From the NCBI GenBank assembly GCA_964475245.1, contig CAYYVV010000003.1:1-64000 (forward strand): a stretch of DNA of 64,000 nt, given 5' to 3'. Positions within the stretch are counted from its first letter, which is position 1; every line of letters begins with the position of its first letter. This document shows positions 17,108-25,593 of this stretch, piece by piece. The DNA comes from JALYGJ01 sp964475245 (GTDB taxonomy: Bacteria; Chloroflexota; Limnocylindria; Limnocylindrales; CSP1-4). Below the pieces are notes generated by a model. It worked only from the letters and a program-made list of their open reading frames with translations. It did no database searches and was not told the origin of the DNA. A program made the position numbers and the translations under genes.

Positions 17108-17320
17108 GTGGCTGTGCGACTGGTGACCAACCCGCACAACGACGACGAGTTCGCTCGCGTCGCTGAACAGCTGATCGAGCGAGTCGAAACGCCCGAGGAG
17201 CTCGAAAGGCTCCTGCGCGAGCGCTATCAGCGCGCGCGCGTCGTGCCCGGCGTGACGGACATAACCGAACGCTGGTATGCCTACCGCGATGGCCGCTGGG
17301 TTGAGAGTCAAGAACAGTAA
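17108..17320 (+). CDS. Small hypothetical protein
   Basis: About 70 residues from the GTG at 17108; a GTG at 17009 would add 33 residues of low-complexity, Arg-rich sequence that does not look coding. The protein is acidic and helical in its first half (DEFARVAEQLIERVETPEELERLLRERYQRA) and ends with an aromatic motif ERWYAYRDGRWV. The composition suggests a soluble helical-hairpin protein. No family was recognised. It is followed 63 nt later by the GreA-fusion gene on the same strand. Confidence 0.45.
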   Translation: MAVRLVTNPHNDDEFARVAEQLIERVETPEELERLLRERYQRARVVPGVTDITERWYAYRDGRWVESQEQ

Positions 17321-17383
17321 AACCTGGGCGCGCCGGTCAGCGACAATTCGCTGGGTGAGGATTGCTGCAAACCGACGCCGCCC

Positions 17384-18550
17384 ATGACTGGGTCGCCAAT
17401 GGGCGCCCGGCGCACGGGCGCGAGCGAGCTGATCAAAGAGCTGGGACTGCTCGTGGATGGACCCACGCAGTGGGAGCGGCCAGTGCCGTCGCGGGCGCCG
17501 GGCATATTCGTCATCGAGCTGCCCTCCGCCCTCGCCGACGCGCCCATTGACATCGTGGCCGTACGTCGCTGGCTGGAGCGCGTGCCGGCCATGACGCTCG
17601 ACGGCGAAACTCCTGCGCCGCCGGACATTGCCAAGCGGCTGCACGAGTTCTGGCTGCCCAACGAGCCGATCCTGTACGTGGGCCGCTCCGCCAAGTCCGT
17701 CGGCGCGCGTCTGGGCGCGATGTATGCCACTCCACTCGGCGACTCCCGGCCGCACAGTGGCGGCCACTGGCTGCGCACGCTGTCAGTGCTGCCCGAGCTG
17801 CGCGTCTGGTGGGCCGAGACCGACGCCCACGAGGAATACGAGGACGCCCTGCTGACGGTCATCGCCGAACGCAATAGCGCGCTCGGCCGTGACCTGGCGT
17901 CGGGCAGCCTGCTGCCGTTTGCGAACATGATGACGCCGGACGGCGTATCCAAGGCGCACGGCCTGGGCAGCAGCCTGCGCGCCGCCAGCGAGGCGAGCAC
18001 CGCCACGGTCCCGAAGCCGAGCCGGAAGCCGGCGAGCGAACGTCAGCCGCGCAGGACACTGCGGCCAAGAGATGCGCCGCTGCGCCCAACTGCCGCACCG
18101 ACGTACCTGTCGCACGAAGGGCTGGACCAGCTGACCGCGGAGCTCGAGGACCTGCGTACGAGGCAGCGGCCCCAGATCATCGCTCGCGTCGCCGCCGCGC
18201 GCGAGCTCGGCGACCTGCGCGAGAACGCCGACTACGAGTACGCGCGCAAGGAGCAATCGTTCATCGAGGGTCGGATCCAGGCGGTGGAACAGATGCTGCG
18301 CACCGGCGTGGTCATCGAGCGCGACGAATCGCTCGACGTCATCCATCTGGGCTCGACGGTCGAGGTCGAGACCGATGGCGATCACGCGATCTACGTGATC
18401 GTCGGATCAACCGAGGCCAAGCCGGCCTCCGGACGGCTGTCGAACGAGTCACCCGTCGGCCGGGCGCTGCTTGGCGCGCGCGAGGGCGACGAGGTTGTTG
18501 TCGAGCTGCCCACGGGCACGACGACCTATCGGGTGATTGCCGTCCACTGA
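17384..18550 (+). CDS. GIY-YIG-like domain fused to GreA/GreB transcript-cleavage factor
   Basis: 388 residues. The C-terminal part (about 239-388) is a full-length Gre factor: a coiled-coil finger with the tip GDLRENADYEYARKE (Asp277 and Glu280 match the acidic residues that hold the catalytic Mg2+ in RNA polymerase), then the FKBP-like domain (GSTVEVETDGDH, PVGRALLGAREGDEVVVELP). The N-terminal 165 residues look like a diverged GIY-YIG nuclease fold: PGIFVIEL at 39-46 as the GIY strand, ILYVGRS at 96-102 as the YIG strand, Arg109 as the conserved arginine, and an acidic helix (Glu150/Glu151/Glu153). The spacing between the GIY and YIG strands is longer than usual by about 45 residues. A basic, Pro/Arg-rich linker (about 200-238) joins them. 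Gre function is well supported; the nuclease-like fold is an inference. Confidence 0.8.
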   Translation: MTGSPMGARRTGASELIKELGLLVDGPTQWERPVPSRAPGIFVIELPSALADAPIDIVAVRRWLERVPAMTLDGETPAPPDIAKRLHEFWLPNEPILYVGRSAKSVGARLGAMYATPLGDSRPHSGGHWLRTLSVLPELRVWWAETDAHEEYEDALLTVIAERNSALGRDLASGSLLPFANMMTPDGVSKAHGLGSSLRAASEASTATVPKPSRKPASERQPRRTLRPRDAPLRPTAAPTYLSHEGLDQLTAELEDLRTRQRPQIIARVAAARELGDLRENADYEYARKEQSFIEGRIQAVEQMLRTGVVIERDESLDVIHLGSTVEVETDGDHAIYVIVGSTEAKPASGRLSNESPVGRALLGAREGDEVVVELPTGTTTYRVIAVH

Positions 18551-18574
18551 CCCGCAGCGAACGCCGGGGGCCTG

Positions 18575-18934
18575 CTACTCGTCCGGCTGACTCTCGTCGT
18601 CACCGAGCACGGTCAGCTGGCGCGGCGTGTCGTGCGCCTGCTCCTGGCCGCGCCGACTCCGCGTACGGGTCGGTTCCGTGCCCATGCGCCGTCGTGTCTC
18701 GACATCGACGCTGCTGTCCGACTCGAGAGCGGGGTGCTCGACAAGCGCAATCAGCCGGTTGGCCATGAAACGACCCGCGCGAACGGGCGTGCCCGAGCGC
18801 GTGACCTCGGTCACCTCCACTATTCCGCGCGCCGTCGTGATCTCGATCCGGCGCCCCGCCCGCCGGGCAACGATCTCGAACGTCTGCGTGCCCTGGCCCG
18901 TGTCTACGACTGCCTCGACCCGATCACCCTTCAT
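18575..18934 (-). CDS. Small hypothetical protein, beta-rich N-terminus
   Basis: 119 residues. The first 70 residues alternate like a small beta barrel (RVEAVVDTGQGTQTFEIVARR, IEITTARGIVEVTEVTRSG, RAGRFMANRLIALVEH); the last 50 are a polar, disordered, Arg/Glu/Asp-rich tail. No family was recognised. The ATG at 18932-18934 sits in the 55-bp segment that is repeated beyond the assembly gap, so only its upstream region is affected by the gap. It may belong to the minus-strand transcript of the ABC exporter genes upstream. Confidence 0.55.
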   Translation of the reverse strand: MKGDRVEAVVDTGQGTQTFEIVARRAGRRIEITTARGIVEVTEVTRSGTPVRAGRFMANRLIALVEHPALESDSSVDVETRRRMGTEPTRTRSRRGQEQAHDTPRQLTVLGDDESQPDE

Positions 18935-19112
18935 GTGACGGATTATGCACGCAAGGANNNNNNNNNNNNNNNNNNNNNNNNNNNNNNNNNNNNNNNNNNN
19001 NNNNNNNNNNNNNNNNNNNNNNNNNNNNNNNNNNNNNNNNNNNNNNNNNNNNNNNNNTCTACGACTGCCTCGACCCGATCACCCTTCATGTGACGGATTA
19101 TGCACGCAAGGA
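18903..19112 (+). repeat. 55-bp direct repeat flanking the gap (likely k-mer overlap of contig ends)
   Basis: Positions 18903-18957 and 19058-19112 are identical over 55 bp, one copy ending at the first N and the other beginning after the last N. A de Bruijn assembler with k = 55 produces precisely this pattern at unresolved contig ends. If collapsed, 18957 would be followed directly by 19113, leaving a short intergenic region between the two minus-strand genes. Confidence 0.85.
18958..19057. other. Assembly gap (100 N)
   Basis: Exactly 100 N, the conventional placeholder for a gap of unknown size. Because identical 55-bp sequences flank it, the true gap is probably nil and the contigs overlap here. 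Confidence 0.98.
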
Positions 19113-19133
19113 CGCGCAGCAGAGCGCTTCGCG

Positions 19134-20225
19134 CTAGGCGCGGACCTCCTGCCTCATGAACGAGACGTAGGCGACGCCGAAGGCGATCATCGTGCCGGCG
19201 ATGATGGTCACGAACTGCGGCCAGATGACGAGCATGCTCTGCTCGAGCGACATGAGACCGGGAACCGTGCCCGTCGCCTGGTCGCTCGTCACGAGATCAG
19301 GGGTCACCGTCCGCAGCCGCGGGTTGAGCATGATCGACGTCGCTTCGGTGTACAGCTCGTTGGGCGACAGCCGGCTGAGGTTGTCCTGCAGCGTGAGGTT
19401 GGCGATCGTGTCGGTACTTTGGGCCGTCGCGTCGGGATCCACGGGGGACACGAAGTTGGCCACGACGCCGACGATCAATCCGAAGAAGACGCTGAGCACG
19501 AGCCAGACGCCAAGCGCGAGCATGGCCGACGTGGCGGCCCGGCGCAACGCGACCGAGCAGAGCAGCGCGAACGCCAGCCAGAAGCCGATGTAAGCGACGG
19601 TCAGGATGAACCAGACCAGCAGGCGCAGGATGTCCTGTGCTCCGGGCAAGATACCCAGCTGGATCACGCCGAGCGCGGAGACGACGAACATGACCGTCGC
19701 CAGGATCAGCGCGATCGCCGACAGTCCGGCAACGAACTTGCCGTTGACCACGTCGTCGCGATAGATGGGCTGCGCCAGCAGCCGCGGCAGGGTTGCCTCG
19801 GAGCGTTCGCCGTTGATGGCGTCGAACCCGAAGGCGATGCCGAGCAGCGGCCCAAGGAAGGTGATGAACGAGGTGAAGGGAGGCACGTTGTTGATCGACT
19901 GGCCCGGCGCGAACAGGAGCAGGAAGATCGACTCGTTGCCCGACGCGGCGGGAGCCAGGTCCTTGATCGCCCCGGCCGTCGTATACACGGCGGCGGCACC
20001 AGCAAGTGCCAGGACGATGGTCAGGATCGCGAAGCGCCAGCTGCCGACGTGGTCGGCGAACTCCTTGGCCGCGATGATTCGCCAACCGGCACGGAAGCGC
20101 GGTCCGCTGTCGGTCGCGTCAGCGACGGCCGCCTTCTGAGTCCGTGGCGCGTCGGGGCCCTGCGCGCGCAGGTTCTTGCGCTTGCGGCGGCGCGCCGCCG
20201 GTATAGCGTCAGCCTGTCCGGTCAT
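19134..20225 (-). CDS. ABC-2 type exporter permease
   Basis: 363 residues from the ATG at 20225, which overlaps the ATPase stop (ATGA). The longer open frame to 20576 was rejected because it runs through the ATPase coding sequence and is Arg-rich. A cytoplasmic, basic N-terminal tail of about 55 residues leads into six transmembrane helices with a large external loop between helices 1 and 2 and another (about residues 250-330) before the last helix, as in ABC-2 permeases. The FGFDAINGERSEATLPRLLAQPI segment is the characteristic coupling region of these exporters. It forms one exporter with the ATPase encoded immediately upstream. Confidence 0.88.
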   Translation of the reverse strand: MTGQADAIPAARRRKRKNLRAQGPDAPRTQKAAVADATDSGPRFRAGWRIIAAKEFADHVGSWRFAILTIVLALAGAAAVYTTAGAIKDLAPAASGNESIFLLLFAPGQSINNVPPFTSFITFLGPLLGIAFGFDAINGERSEATLPRLLAQPIYRDDVVNGKFVAGLSAIALILATVMFVVSALGVIQLGILPGAQDILRLLVWFILTVAYIGFWLAFALLCSVALRRAATSAMLALGVWLVLSVFFGLIVGVVANFVSPVDPDATAQSTDTIANLTLQDNLSRLSPNELYTEATSIMLNPRLRTVTPDLVTSDQATGTVPGLMSLEQSMLVIWPQFVTIIAGTMIAFGVAYVSFMRQEVRA

Positions 20226-21232
20226 GACATCGCTCCTGCCGTGTCGTTCGCGACGAAGTAACGGCGGTAGATCTCGTCGAGCTCGTCGCCGCGCCGACGC
20301 AGGTGGTAGGGCGGGTGGCCAGCTTCGACGAGCGCACGGGCCAGATCGGCGCGTACGTCGCGGTTGGCAGTGACGACGAGCATGTGCTTGTCGCGTGTAT
20401 CGATATCGACATTGGTCACGCCGGTCACTTTGAGCACGGCCTGGCGGACCTGATCGAGTGGCGGCGCGGCGATGATCTCGATCTGGATCGGCCCCGCGCC
20501 AGCCTGGGCGGCCAGCTTGTCGGTCGTGCCACTGGCGACGAGCTTGCCGCTGACGAAGATGCCGACGCGGTCGCACACCTGCTGGACCTGGTGCAGCAGG
20601 TGGCTGGCAAGGAGGATCGCGGCGCCTTCGTCGGCCAGCTGGCGCACGAGGGCCAGGACTTCGTCGACACCGGCCGGGTCGATCGCGGTCGTCGGTTCGT
20701 CGAGGATGATGATCGACGGTTCCTTGACCAGCACGTCGGCCAGGCCGAGCCGCTGGCGCATGCCGCGCGAGTAGGTGTCGACTTTCTTGTCGCCCGCGTC
20801 GGCAATGCCGACCCGTGCGAGCAGGCCGTCGATGCGCGGCTCCGCCACGTCCTTGGGGATGCGGTTGAGGCGCGCCGTGTAGCGCAGGTTCTGGCGCCCG
20901 GTCAGGCCCGAATAGAAGCCAACGTTGTCAGGCATGTAGCCGACCTGGCGCTTGACGCCGGTCGGGTTGCGTGCCGGATCGACGTCGAGCACGCGCGCCG
21001 TTCCTGCAGTCGGCTCGGACAGTCCGAGCAGCATCAGGATCGTCGTCGTCTTGCCGGCGCCGTTGGGCCCGAGCAGGCCGTAGATCTCACCGTGGTTGAC
21101 CGCCAGGTCGAGCTTGTCGACCGCCGTGAACTCGCCGTACTTCTTCGTCAGCCCTTTGGCGCGGATCGCGACCCCTGTGCGCGGCGGCGCGGGTTGGACT
21201 GACTCAGCGGCGGGTGCCTCAGCGACGGCCAT
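20222..21232 (-). CDS. ABC exporter ATP-binding protein
   Basis: 336 residues from the ATG at 21232; a TTG five codons earlier is possible. Walker A is GPNGAGKTTT, the Q-loop region is VGYMPDN, the signature is YSRGMRQRLGLA and Walker B is IIILDEPTTAIDP, followed by the switch His in LASHLLHQ. The signature YSRGM in place of LSGGQ is common in ABC-2 exporter ATPases. A C-terminal regulatory extension of about 90 residues follows. The gene overlaps the NEW3 protein gene by 14 nt and the permease by 4 nt, so all three are one translational unit. The substrate is unknown. Confidence 0.93.
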   Translation of the reverse strand: MAVAEAPAAESVQPAPPRTGVAIRAKGLTKKYGEFTAVDKLDLAVNHGEIYGLLGPNGAGKTTTILMLLGLSEPTAGTARVLDVDPARNPTGVKRQVGYMPDNVGFYSGLTGRQNLRYTARLNRIPKDVAEPRIDGLLARVGIADAGDKKVDTYSRGMRQRLGLADVLVKEPSIIILDEPTTAIDPAGVDEVLALVRQLADEGAAILLASHLLHQVQQVCDRVGIFVSGKLVASGTTDKLAAQAGAGPIQIEIIAAPPLDQVRQAVLKVTGVTNVDIDTRDKHMLVVTANRDVRADLARALVEAGHPPYHLRRRGDELDEIYRRYFVANDTAGAMS

Positions 21233-22412
21233 AACGCTGGAAGACAAAGAACAGGCCGATGCCGACGATGACCAGGATGGCGATGCCGATGAGATAGCCG
21301 ATCGGCGATGTCTCGACGGTTGCGCGGATCTGCGCCGTATCCGTTGCGGAGCTGTCCGCGTTATGTGCGTTGAACGTCATCTGGTAGTCGCCGGCGAGAG
21401 CGTTGTTGGCGGGGGTGATGTTGGCCTGGATGGTCCCAGTCGAATTTGCCGGGATGTCGACCGAGGTGGGCGTGAAGGTGACCGTCCAGTCGGCCGGCGG
21501 CGTAGACGTGAGTACGACACCGGTCAGGTCCGTCGTGCCTTCGTTCGTGATGACGAAGTTCAATGGGCTGACCTGACCCGCGGTGACGTTGGTGTTCAGG
21601 CGCTGGTCCGAAGTGCTCAACGACATCGAGTACGTCCCGGTCAGGTTGACCGTGAGTGCCTGCTCGACGGGCTGAGGTCCACCGACCGCGCGCAACGTGA
21701 CCGTGTATGGGCCGGCCGCAGCGTCAGTCGGCGCCTGGGCCGAAACGGCGATCGGCGTGCTCGAGCCGGCATCGACGGCGACGTTGGAGGCCTGCGTTTC
21801 AGACGCCGGGTTGGCCGTCACCGTCCAGCCGTCAGGCTGGTCGGTCTCGAGGCTGAACGTGATCTGCTGGTTGGTGTCGTTCTCCAGGGTTACGGTGAAC
21901 TTGAAGTTCGTCGACGTCGGGCCGGTCAGGCTGGCGAAGTTCGTGCTCAGCGTGACGTCGCCCGTCTGGGCGGTCTCGACGCTGACATCGAGGGTCAGGT
22001 TGGTCGTCGTGCCGTCCGCGGACTTGCCCTGGATGACGATCTGGTCGTCGGCGGCGGTGGCATCAGCAGGAACGGTGATCTCGGCCGTGAACGACGCGTA
22101 GTCGCCGTTCAGTACCGGCTCGGGCGTCGCACTCGCAGATGTCGGGTTGACGAACGGGACCGTATCGACCGCGGCGATCGTGGATCCGCCGCCGGACAAG
22201 CGCGTCGTCCAGCCCTGTGGCTGCTGGGTCACGGACAGATCCACACGTGTGGCCGTGTCTGTGTAGATCGTCACCGGGAACTTCACGGTCGTACCCGGAT
22301 CAGCCACGACCGATGGATATGGCGTGGTCATGGTCAGGGTGGCCGCGAACACGGCGGGGGCGAGGCCGACGAGGAGGAGGAAGGCGGCGAGACTGGCTCG
22401 CAAGACACGCAT
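21219..22412 (-). CDS. NEW3-domain surface protein with C-terminal membrane anchor
   Basis: 397 residues with a signal peptide (cleavage after VFA, about residue 23), three repeated immunoglobulin-like NEW3 (alpha-galactosidase-associated) domains recognisable by QQPQGWTTRL, TDQPDGWTVTANP and TPPADWTVTFTPTSVDIPANST, and a single C-terminal helix (GYLIGIAILVIVGIGLFFVF) followed by RYGRR. It is therefore anchored with nearly the whole chain outside. The ATG follows AGGGAG by 10 nt. NEW3 proteins encoded with ABC-2 exporters are widespread in Chloroflexota and Actinobacteria; the protein may be a subunit or an accessory of the exporter. It is the first gene of the three-gene unit, 150 nt downstream of pepA. 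Confidence 0.85.
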   Translation of the reverse strand: MRVLRASLAAFLLLVGLAPAVFAATLTMTTPYPSVVADPGTTVKFPVTIYTDTATRVDLSVTQQPQGWTTRLSGGGSTIAAVDTVPFVNPTSASATPEPVLNGDYASFTAEITVPADATAADDQIVIQGKSADGTTTNLTLDVSVETAQTGDVTLSTNFASLTGPTSTNFKFTVTLENDTNQQITFSLETDQPDGWTVTANPASETQASNVAVDAGSSTPIAVSAQAPTDAAAGPYTVTLRAVGGPQPVEQALTVNLTGTYSMSLSTSDQRLNTNVTAGQVSPLNFVITNEGTTDLTGVVLTSTPPADWTVTFTPTSVDIPANSTGTIQANITPANNALAGDYQMTFNAHNADSSATDTAQIRATVETSPIGYLIGIAILVIVGIGLFFVFQRYGRR

Positions 22413-22562
22413 GGACAGGCAGGCTCCCTTAGCTGTTATTCCCTCAAAGCGCCGCGCGTATGGTCACAGGCGCTCGTTGCGCGTTGGCAACTGGGGCGGT
22501 GGCATTTTGTTAACGCGATCTCAGCCGATTCACAGCCGCGTCCCGGCGACCGATCGCGTCGA

Positions 22563-24047
22563 TCATCGCTTTCGCGTCGCGATGCTACTCGCTAACTCGA
22601 CGATCGTCCTGACCGCCGGCCCCTGCGGACCTTTGGGCGAAAACGAGCGATCCGACTCATGCCAGCCGACGCTCGCGATGTCGAGGTGCGCCCACTCGAT
22701 GTCGGGTCCCACGCCAGCCTCGACGAACACCGCACCGTAGATCGCGCCGCCCTCGCGGCCGGCGCTGTTCTTGATGTCGGCGATGTCGCTCCGGATGTCG
22801 TCGCGATACTCGTCGGCCAGCGGCATGGGCCACAGCCGTTCGCCGCTCTGCTCACCGGCGCGACGGACGGCGTCGACGAATCCATCCGGGCGGCCGAAAA
22901 GGCCGATGTAGTGCTTGCCGAGCGCCACGGCGATCGCGCCGGTGAGCGTGGCAACGTCGACGATGCACTTCGCGCCCTCACGCTCGGCGTAGGTGACGCC
23001 GTCGAGCAGCACGAGCCGGCCCTCAGCGTCGGTGTTGATCACCTCGACCGTCTTGCCGCTCAGGCTGGTGAACACGTCGCCCGGCTTCGTGGCATGGCCG
23101 CCGGGCAGGTTTTCCGTACATGGTGCGACCGCGATGACGTTGATCGCCAGGCCCAGCCTGGCGATCGCGCTCGCGGCGGCGAGAACGGCCGCGGCACCCG
23201 ACATGTCGTACTTCATCAGGTGCATGTCCGCCGCGCCCTTGATCGAGATGCCGCCAGAGTCGAAGGTGATGCCCTTGCCCACCAGGCCCAGGTCATAGCC
23301 GTCGCCGTCGCGGCCGTGGTGGCGGAGGACGATGAACTTGGCCGGCTCGTCCGAGCCGCGCGCCACGGACAGGTAGCTGCCCATGCCCATCGACCGGCAC
23401 TGGTCCTCGTCAAGAACCTCTATCTGCAGGCCCGCGGCGTGGGCCAGGTCCGTGGCCTCGGCGGCGATGTTGGTCGGCGTCATCAGGTTCGCCGGCTCGT
23501 TGGCCAGCGTGCGCGCCCAGTTCACGGCCTCGCCGACGGCCGTGCCGCGGCGGATCGCTTCAGCAGCGTCAACCTGCGCATCGCCACACATCAGGAGCAC
23601 CGTCTCGATCGGCGGCAGAGCGCTGTCGTCGTTTGCAGTCCGGTGCGTATCGGGCCGCCATAGTGCGAAATGGACGCCCTCAACGGCCGCCTGGACAGCT
23701 TCTGAAGGCGGCAGCGCCTGCGTGTCAAGCGCGACCCCGACCGACTTGGCGGTAGTTGCCCAGAGCGCCTTGACTCCGGCGCTCGCGATTTGCCATGCGC
23801 GCTCGATGTTGAACTCGTCGCGCTTCCCCGCGGCCACGACGACGAGACGCAGTGCTCGTCCGTCGGCCTGGCGCAGGTGTGTCGTGGTCGAGAAGATCTT
23901 GCTCGAGCCCTGTTCGCGGGACACCCACTCGGCCATTTCGCGGTCGGCGGCCGTCGCGCCGGAGAAGGCGCCGGCGTCCTTGAAGACCGGAACAATCAAG
24001 GCGTCGAGTTGGGTGTCGTCGGGAGTGGCAACGGTCCTGAACTGCAA
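22563..24047 (-). CDS. pepA: Leucyl aminopeptidase (M17, PepA-type)
   Basis: 494 residues from a TTG at 24047, chosen because it lies 9 nt after a perfect AGGAGG; the upstream in-frame codons to 24149 do not look coding. The N-terminal domain (1-170) is the divergent macro-like domain of M17. The catalytic domain has the metal-binding signatures GKGITFDSGGISIK and MKYDMSGAAAV, and the family hallmark NTDAEGRLVLLDG. It removes N-terminal residues from peptides using two divalent metals, acting as a cytoplasmic hexamer. The gene is divergent from the DUF3090 gene, with 121 bp between starts; a TAATAC hexamer in that gap is a plausible -10 for pepA. Confidence 0.93.
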   Translation of the reverse strand: MQFRTVATPDDTQLDALIVPVFKDAGAFSGATAADREMAEWVSREQGSSKIFSTTTHLRQADGRALRLVVVAAGKRDEFNIERAWQIASAGVKALWATTAKSVGVALDTQALPPSEAVQAAVEGVHFALWRPDTHRTANDDSALPPIETVLLMCGDAQVDAAEAIRRGTAVGEAVNWARTLANEPANLMTPTNIAAEATDLAHAAGLQIEVLDEDQCRSMGMGSYLSVARGSDEPAKFIVLRHHGRDGDGYDLGLVGKGITFDSGGISIKGAADMHLMKYDMSGAAAVLAAASAIARLGLAINVIAVAPCTENLPGGHATKPGDVFTSLSGKTVEVINTDAEGRLVLLDGVTYAEREGAKCIVDVATLTGAIAVALGKHYIGLFGRPDGFVDAVRRAGEQSGERLWPMPLADEYRDDIRSDIADIKNSAGREGGAIYGAVFVEAGVGPDIEWAHLDIASVGWHESDRSFSPKGPQGPAVRTIVELASSIATRKR

Positions 24048-24168
24048 GTCGAAGGACCTCCTATGACAAGAAGCGGGCAACTCGAAGAGTATTAGAGTCA
24101 CGGACGGAACGCAGTCCAGCAGCCCGGACGGCGCTCCCCAGAGCTGCACCTACCTGAGCGGAGTCGAA

Positions 24169-24807
24169 ATGCCCCGTCGCATCTATAGCTTCGATCATCC
24201 CGACCGGTTCGTCGCCGGCGCCGTCGGCCAGCCCGGCCAGCGGACGTTCTTCCTCCAGGCGACGAAGGGCGGGCAGATCGTGTCGGTTGCCCTCGAGAAA
24301 GCCCAGGTCGCGATCCTGGCCGAGCGCCTCGCGACGCTGCTGCTCGCGCTGCGCCAGCGCGGAGTGGACATCGGCGAGGAGAACCTGACCGGGACGGCCG
24401 AGCTGGCCCAGCCTGTCGTCGAGGAGTTCCGTGTCGGGACACTGACGCTGGGCTGGAATCCCGACGACGAACAGGTCGTGATCGAGGCGCGCGAGCTGGG
24501 CGATGAAGACGAGCTCGAAGAGGAAGAGGAGCCTGACGAGGACGAGAGCGAGGACGAGGACGAGAGCGAGGAGGTCAGCGCGGCCGACGCGCTGCGCGCC
24601 GCGATCGCGCACATGGCCGACGAGGACTCCGCGTCAGGCAGCGTCCTCGACGTCGTGCGCGTCCAGCTCGAGCCGAACCAGGCGCTCCAGTTTGCGAGCG
24701 GCGCGCTGGCCGTCGTCCAGGCCGGTCGGCCGCCGTGCCCGATGTGCGGCCAGCCGCTGGAGCCCACGGGCCACTTCTGCGCGCGGCGCAACGGGTACCA
24801 GAACTGA
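24169..24807 (+). CDS. DUF3090 family protein
   Basis: 212 residues. It follows the DUF3090 pattern from its first residues (PRRIYSFDHPDRFVAGAVGQPGQRTFFLQA) through the ALEKAQVAILAERL helix. A strongly acidic stretch (about residues 105-137, nearly all Glu and Asp) interrupts the domain. The C-terminus carries a zinc-ribbon-like CPMCGQPLEPTGHFCARRNGY. Function is unknown; in actinobacteria DUF3090 genes are tightly linked with a SCO1664-type gene, as here, where the next gene starts 17 nt downstream. The conserved pair probably acts together. Confidence 0.9.
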   Translation: MPRRIYSFDHPDRFVAGAVGQPGQRTFFLQATKGGQIVSVALEKAQVAILAERLATLLLALRQRGVDIGEENLTGTAELAQPVVEEFRVGTLTLGWNPDDEQVVIEARELGDEDELEEEEEPDEDESEDEDESEEVSAADALRAAIAHMADEDSASGSVLDVVRVQLEPNQALQFASGALAVVQAGRPPCPMCGQPLEPTGHFCARRNGYQN

Positions 24808-24823
24808 AACAAGGGTCCCCGGC

Positions 24824-25573
24824 GTGACCGACGACGTATTCGAAGTCCATGGCGAGCCGCCCGCTGATCGCGAGGCGACGCTCGCGCTGCTCGCCGGCGG
24901 CGAGCTCGAGATGGTCGGACGCCTGACCGACGCGACGAACGCAACGTTCGTGTGCCGCGTGACGAGCGGCGCGTCGGAGATGCTCGCGGTCTACAAGCCG
25001 CGTCGCGGCGAGCGGCCGCTGGACGACTTCCCGGTCGGCACGCTGGGCAACCGCGAGCGCGCGGCGTACCTGCTGTCGCACGCGAGCGGCTGGGACATCG
25101 CGCCGACGACGATCCTGCGCGACGGGCCGCTCGGACCGGGAATGCTCCAGGAATGGATCGATACCGATCCGGACGCGGACGTGCTCGAGATGGTCATGAC
25201 CAGCGACAGCCGCCTGCGTGTCGTTTGCCTGTTCGACGCGATCGCCAACAACGCCGACCGCAAGGGCACACACCTGCTGCCCGTCGTCTCGGGCCACGTC
25301 TACGGCGTTGACCATGGCATCACCTTCAACTGCGACCCGAAGCTGCGCACCGTGCTGTGGGCGTGGCGCGGCACGAAGATCGCGCCGGACGAGCTGGCCG
25401 TGCTGCGCCGCCTTCGCGCCGAGCTCGACGGCCAGCTGGGCGCGCAGCTCGCCGAGCTGATCAGCGGGCGCGAGCTGCGCGCGACGGTCAAGCGGGTCGA
25501 TGCGCTCCTCGAAACGTGCCGCTTCCCGGAGCCAGATCCGTATCGGCCGGCCGTGCCCTGGCCGCCGTTCTGA
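24824..25573 (+). CDS. SCO1664-family protein (kinase-like fold)
   Basis: 249 residues from the GTG at 24824; the longer open frame upstream overlaps the DUF3090 gene and is rejected. The protein has phosphatidylinositol-3/4-kinase-like features: AVYKPRRGERPL with the ATP-binding lysine, AYLLSHASGWDIAPTT, DAIANNADRKGTH as the catalytic loop with Asn and Asp, and VYGVDHGITF as the metal-binding segment. Such proteins are annotated as the SCO1664 family. Substrate is unknown. It is co-transcribed with the DUF3090 gene and converges on the histidine-kinase gene at 25594. Confidence 0.88.
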   Translation: MTDDVFEVHGEPPADREATLALLAGGELEMVGRLTDATNATFVCRVTSGASEMLAVYKPRRGERPLDDFPVGTLGNRERAAYLLSHASGWDIAPTTILRDGPLGPGMLQEWIDTDPDADVLEMVMTSDSRLRVVCLFDAIANNADRKGTHLLPVVSGHVYGVDHGITFNCDPKLRTVLWAWRGTKIAPDELAVLRRLRAELDGQLGAQLAELISGRELRATVKRVDALLETCRFPEPDPYRPAVPWPPF

Positions 25574-25593
25574 TTGCGGCGCGCCAGCGTGCC

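Noticed and set aside
18945..20261. A long plus-strand open frame running across the N block and antisense to the ABC permease
   Set aside because: It exists only because N codons are unreadable; its translation is His/Arg/Asp-rich shadow sequence of the minus-strand permease gene.
20226..20576. Extension of the ABC permease frame upstream to 20576
   Set aside because: The extra 117 residues are Arg-rich and lie inside the ATPase coding sequence; the ATGA overlap at 20222-20225 gives a natural start.
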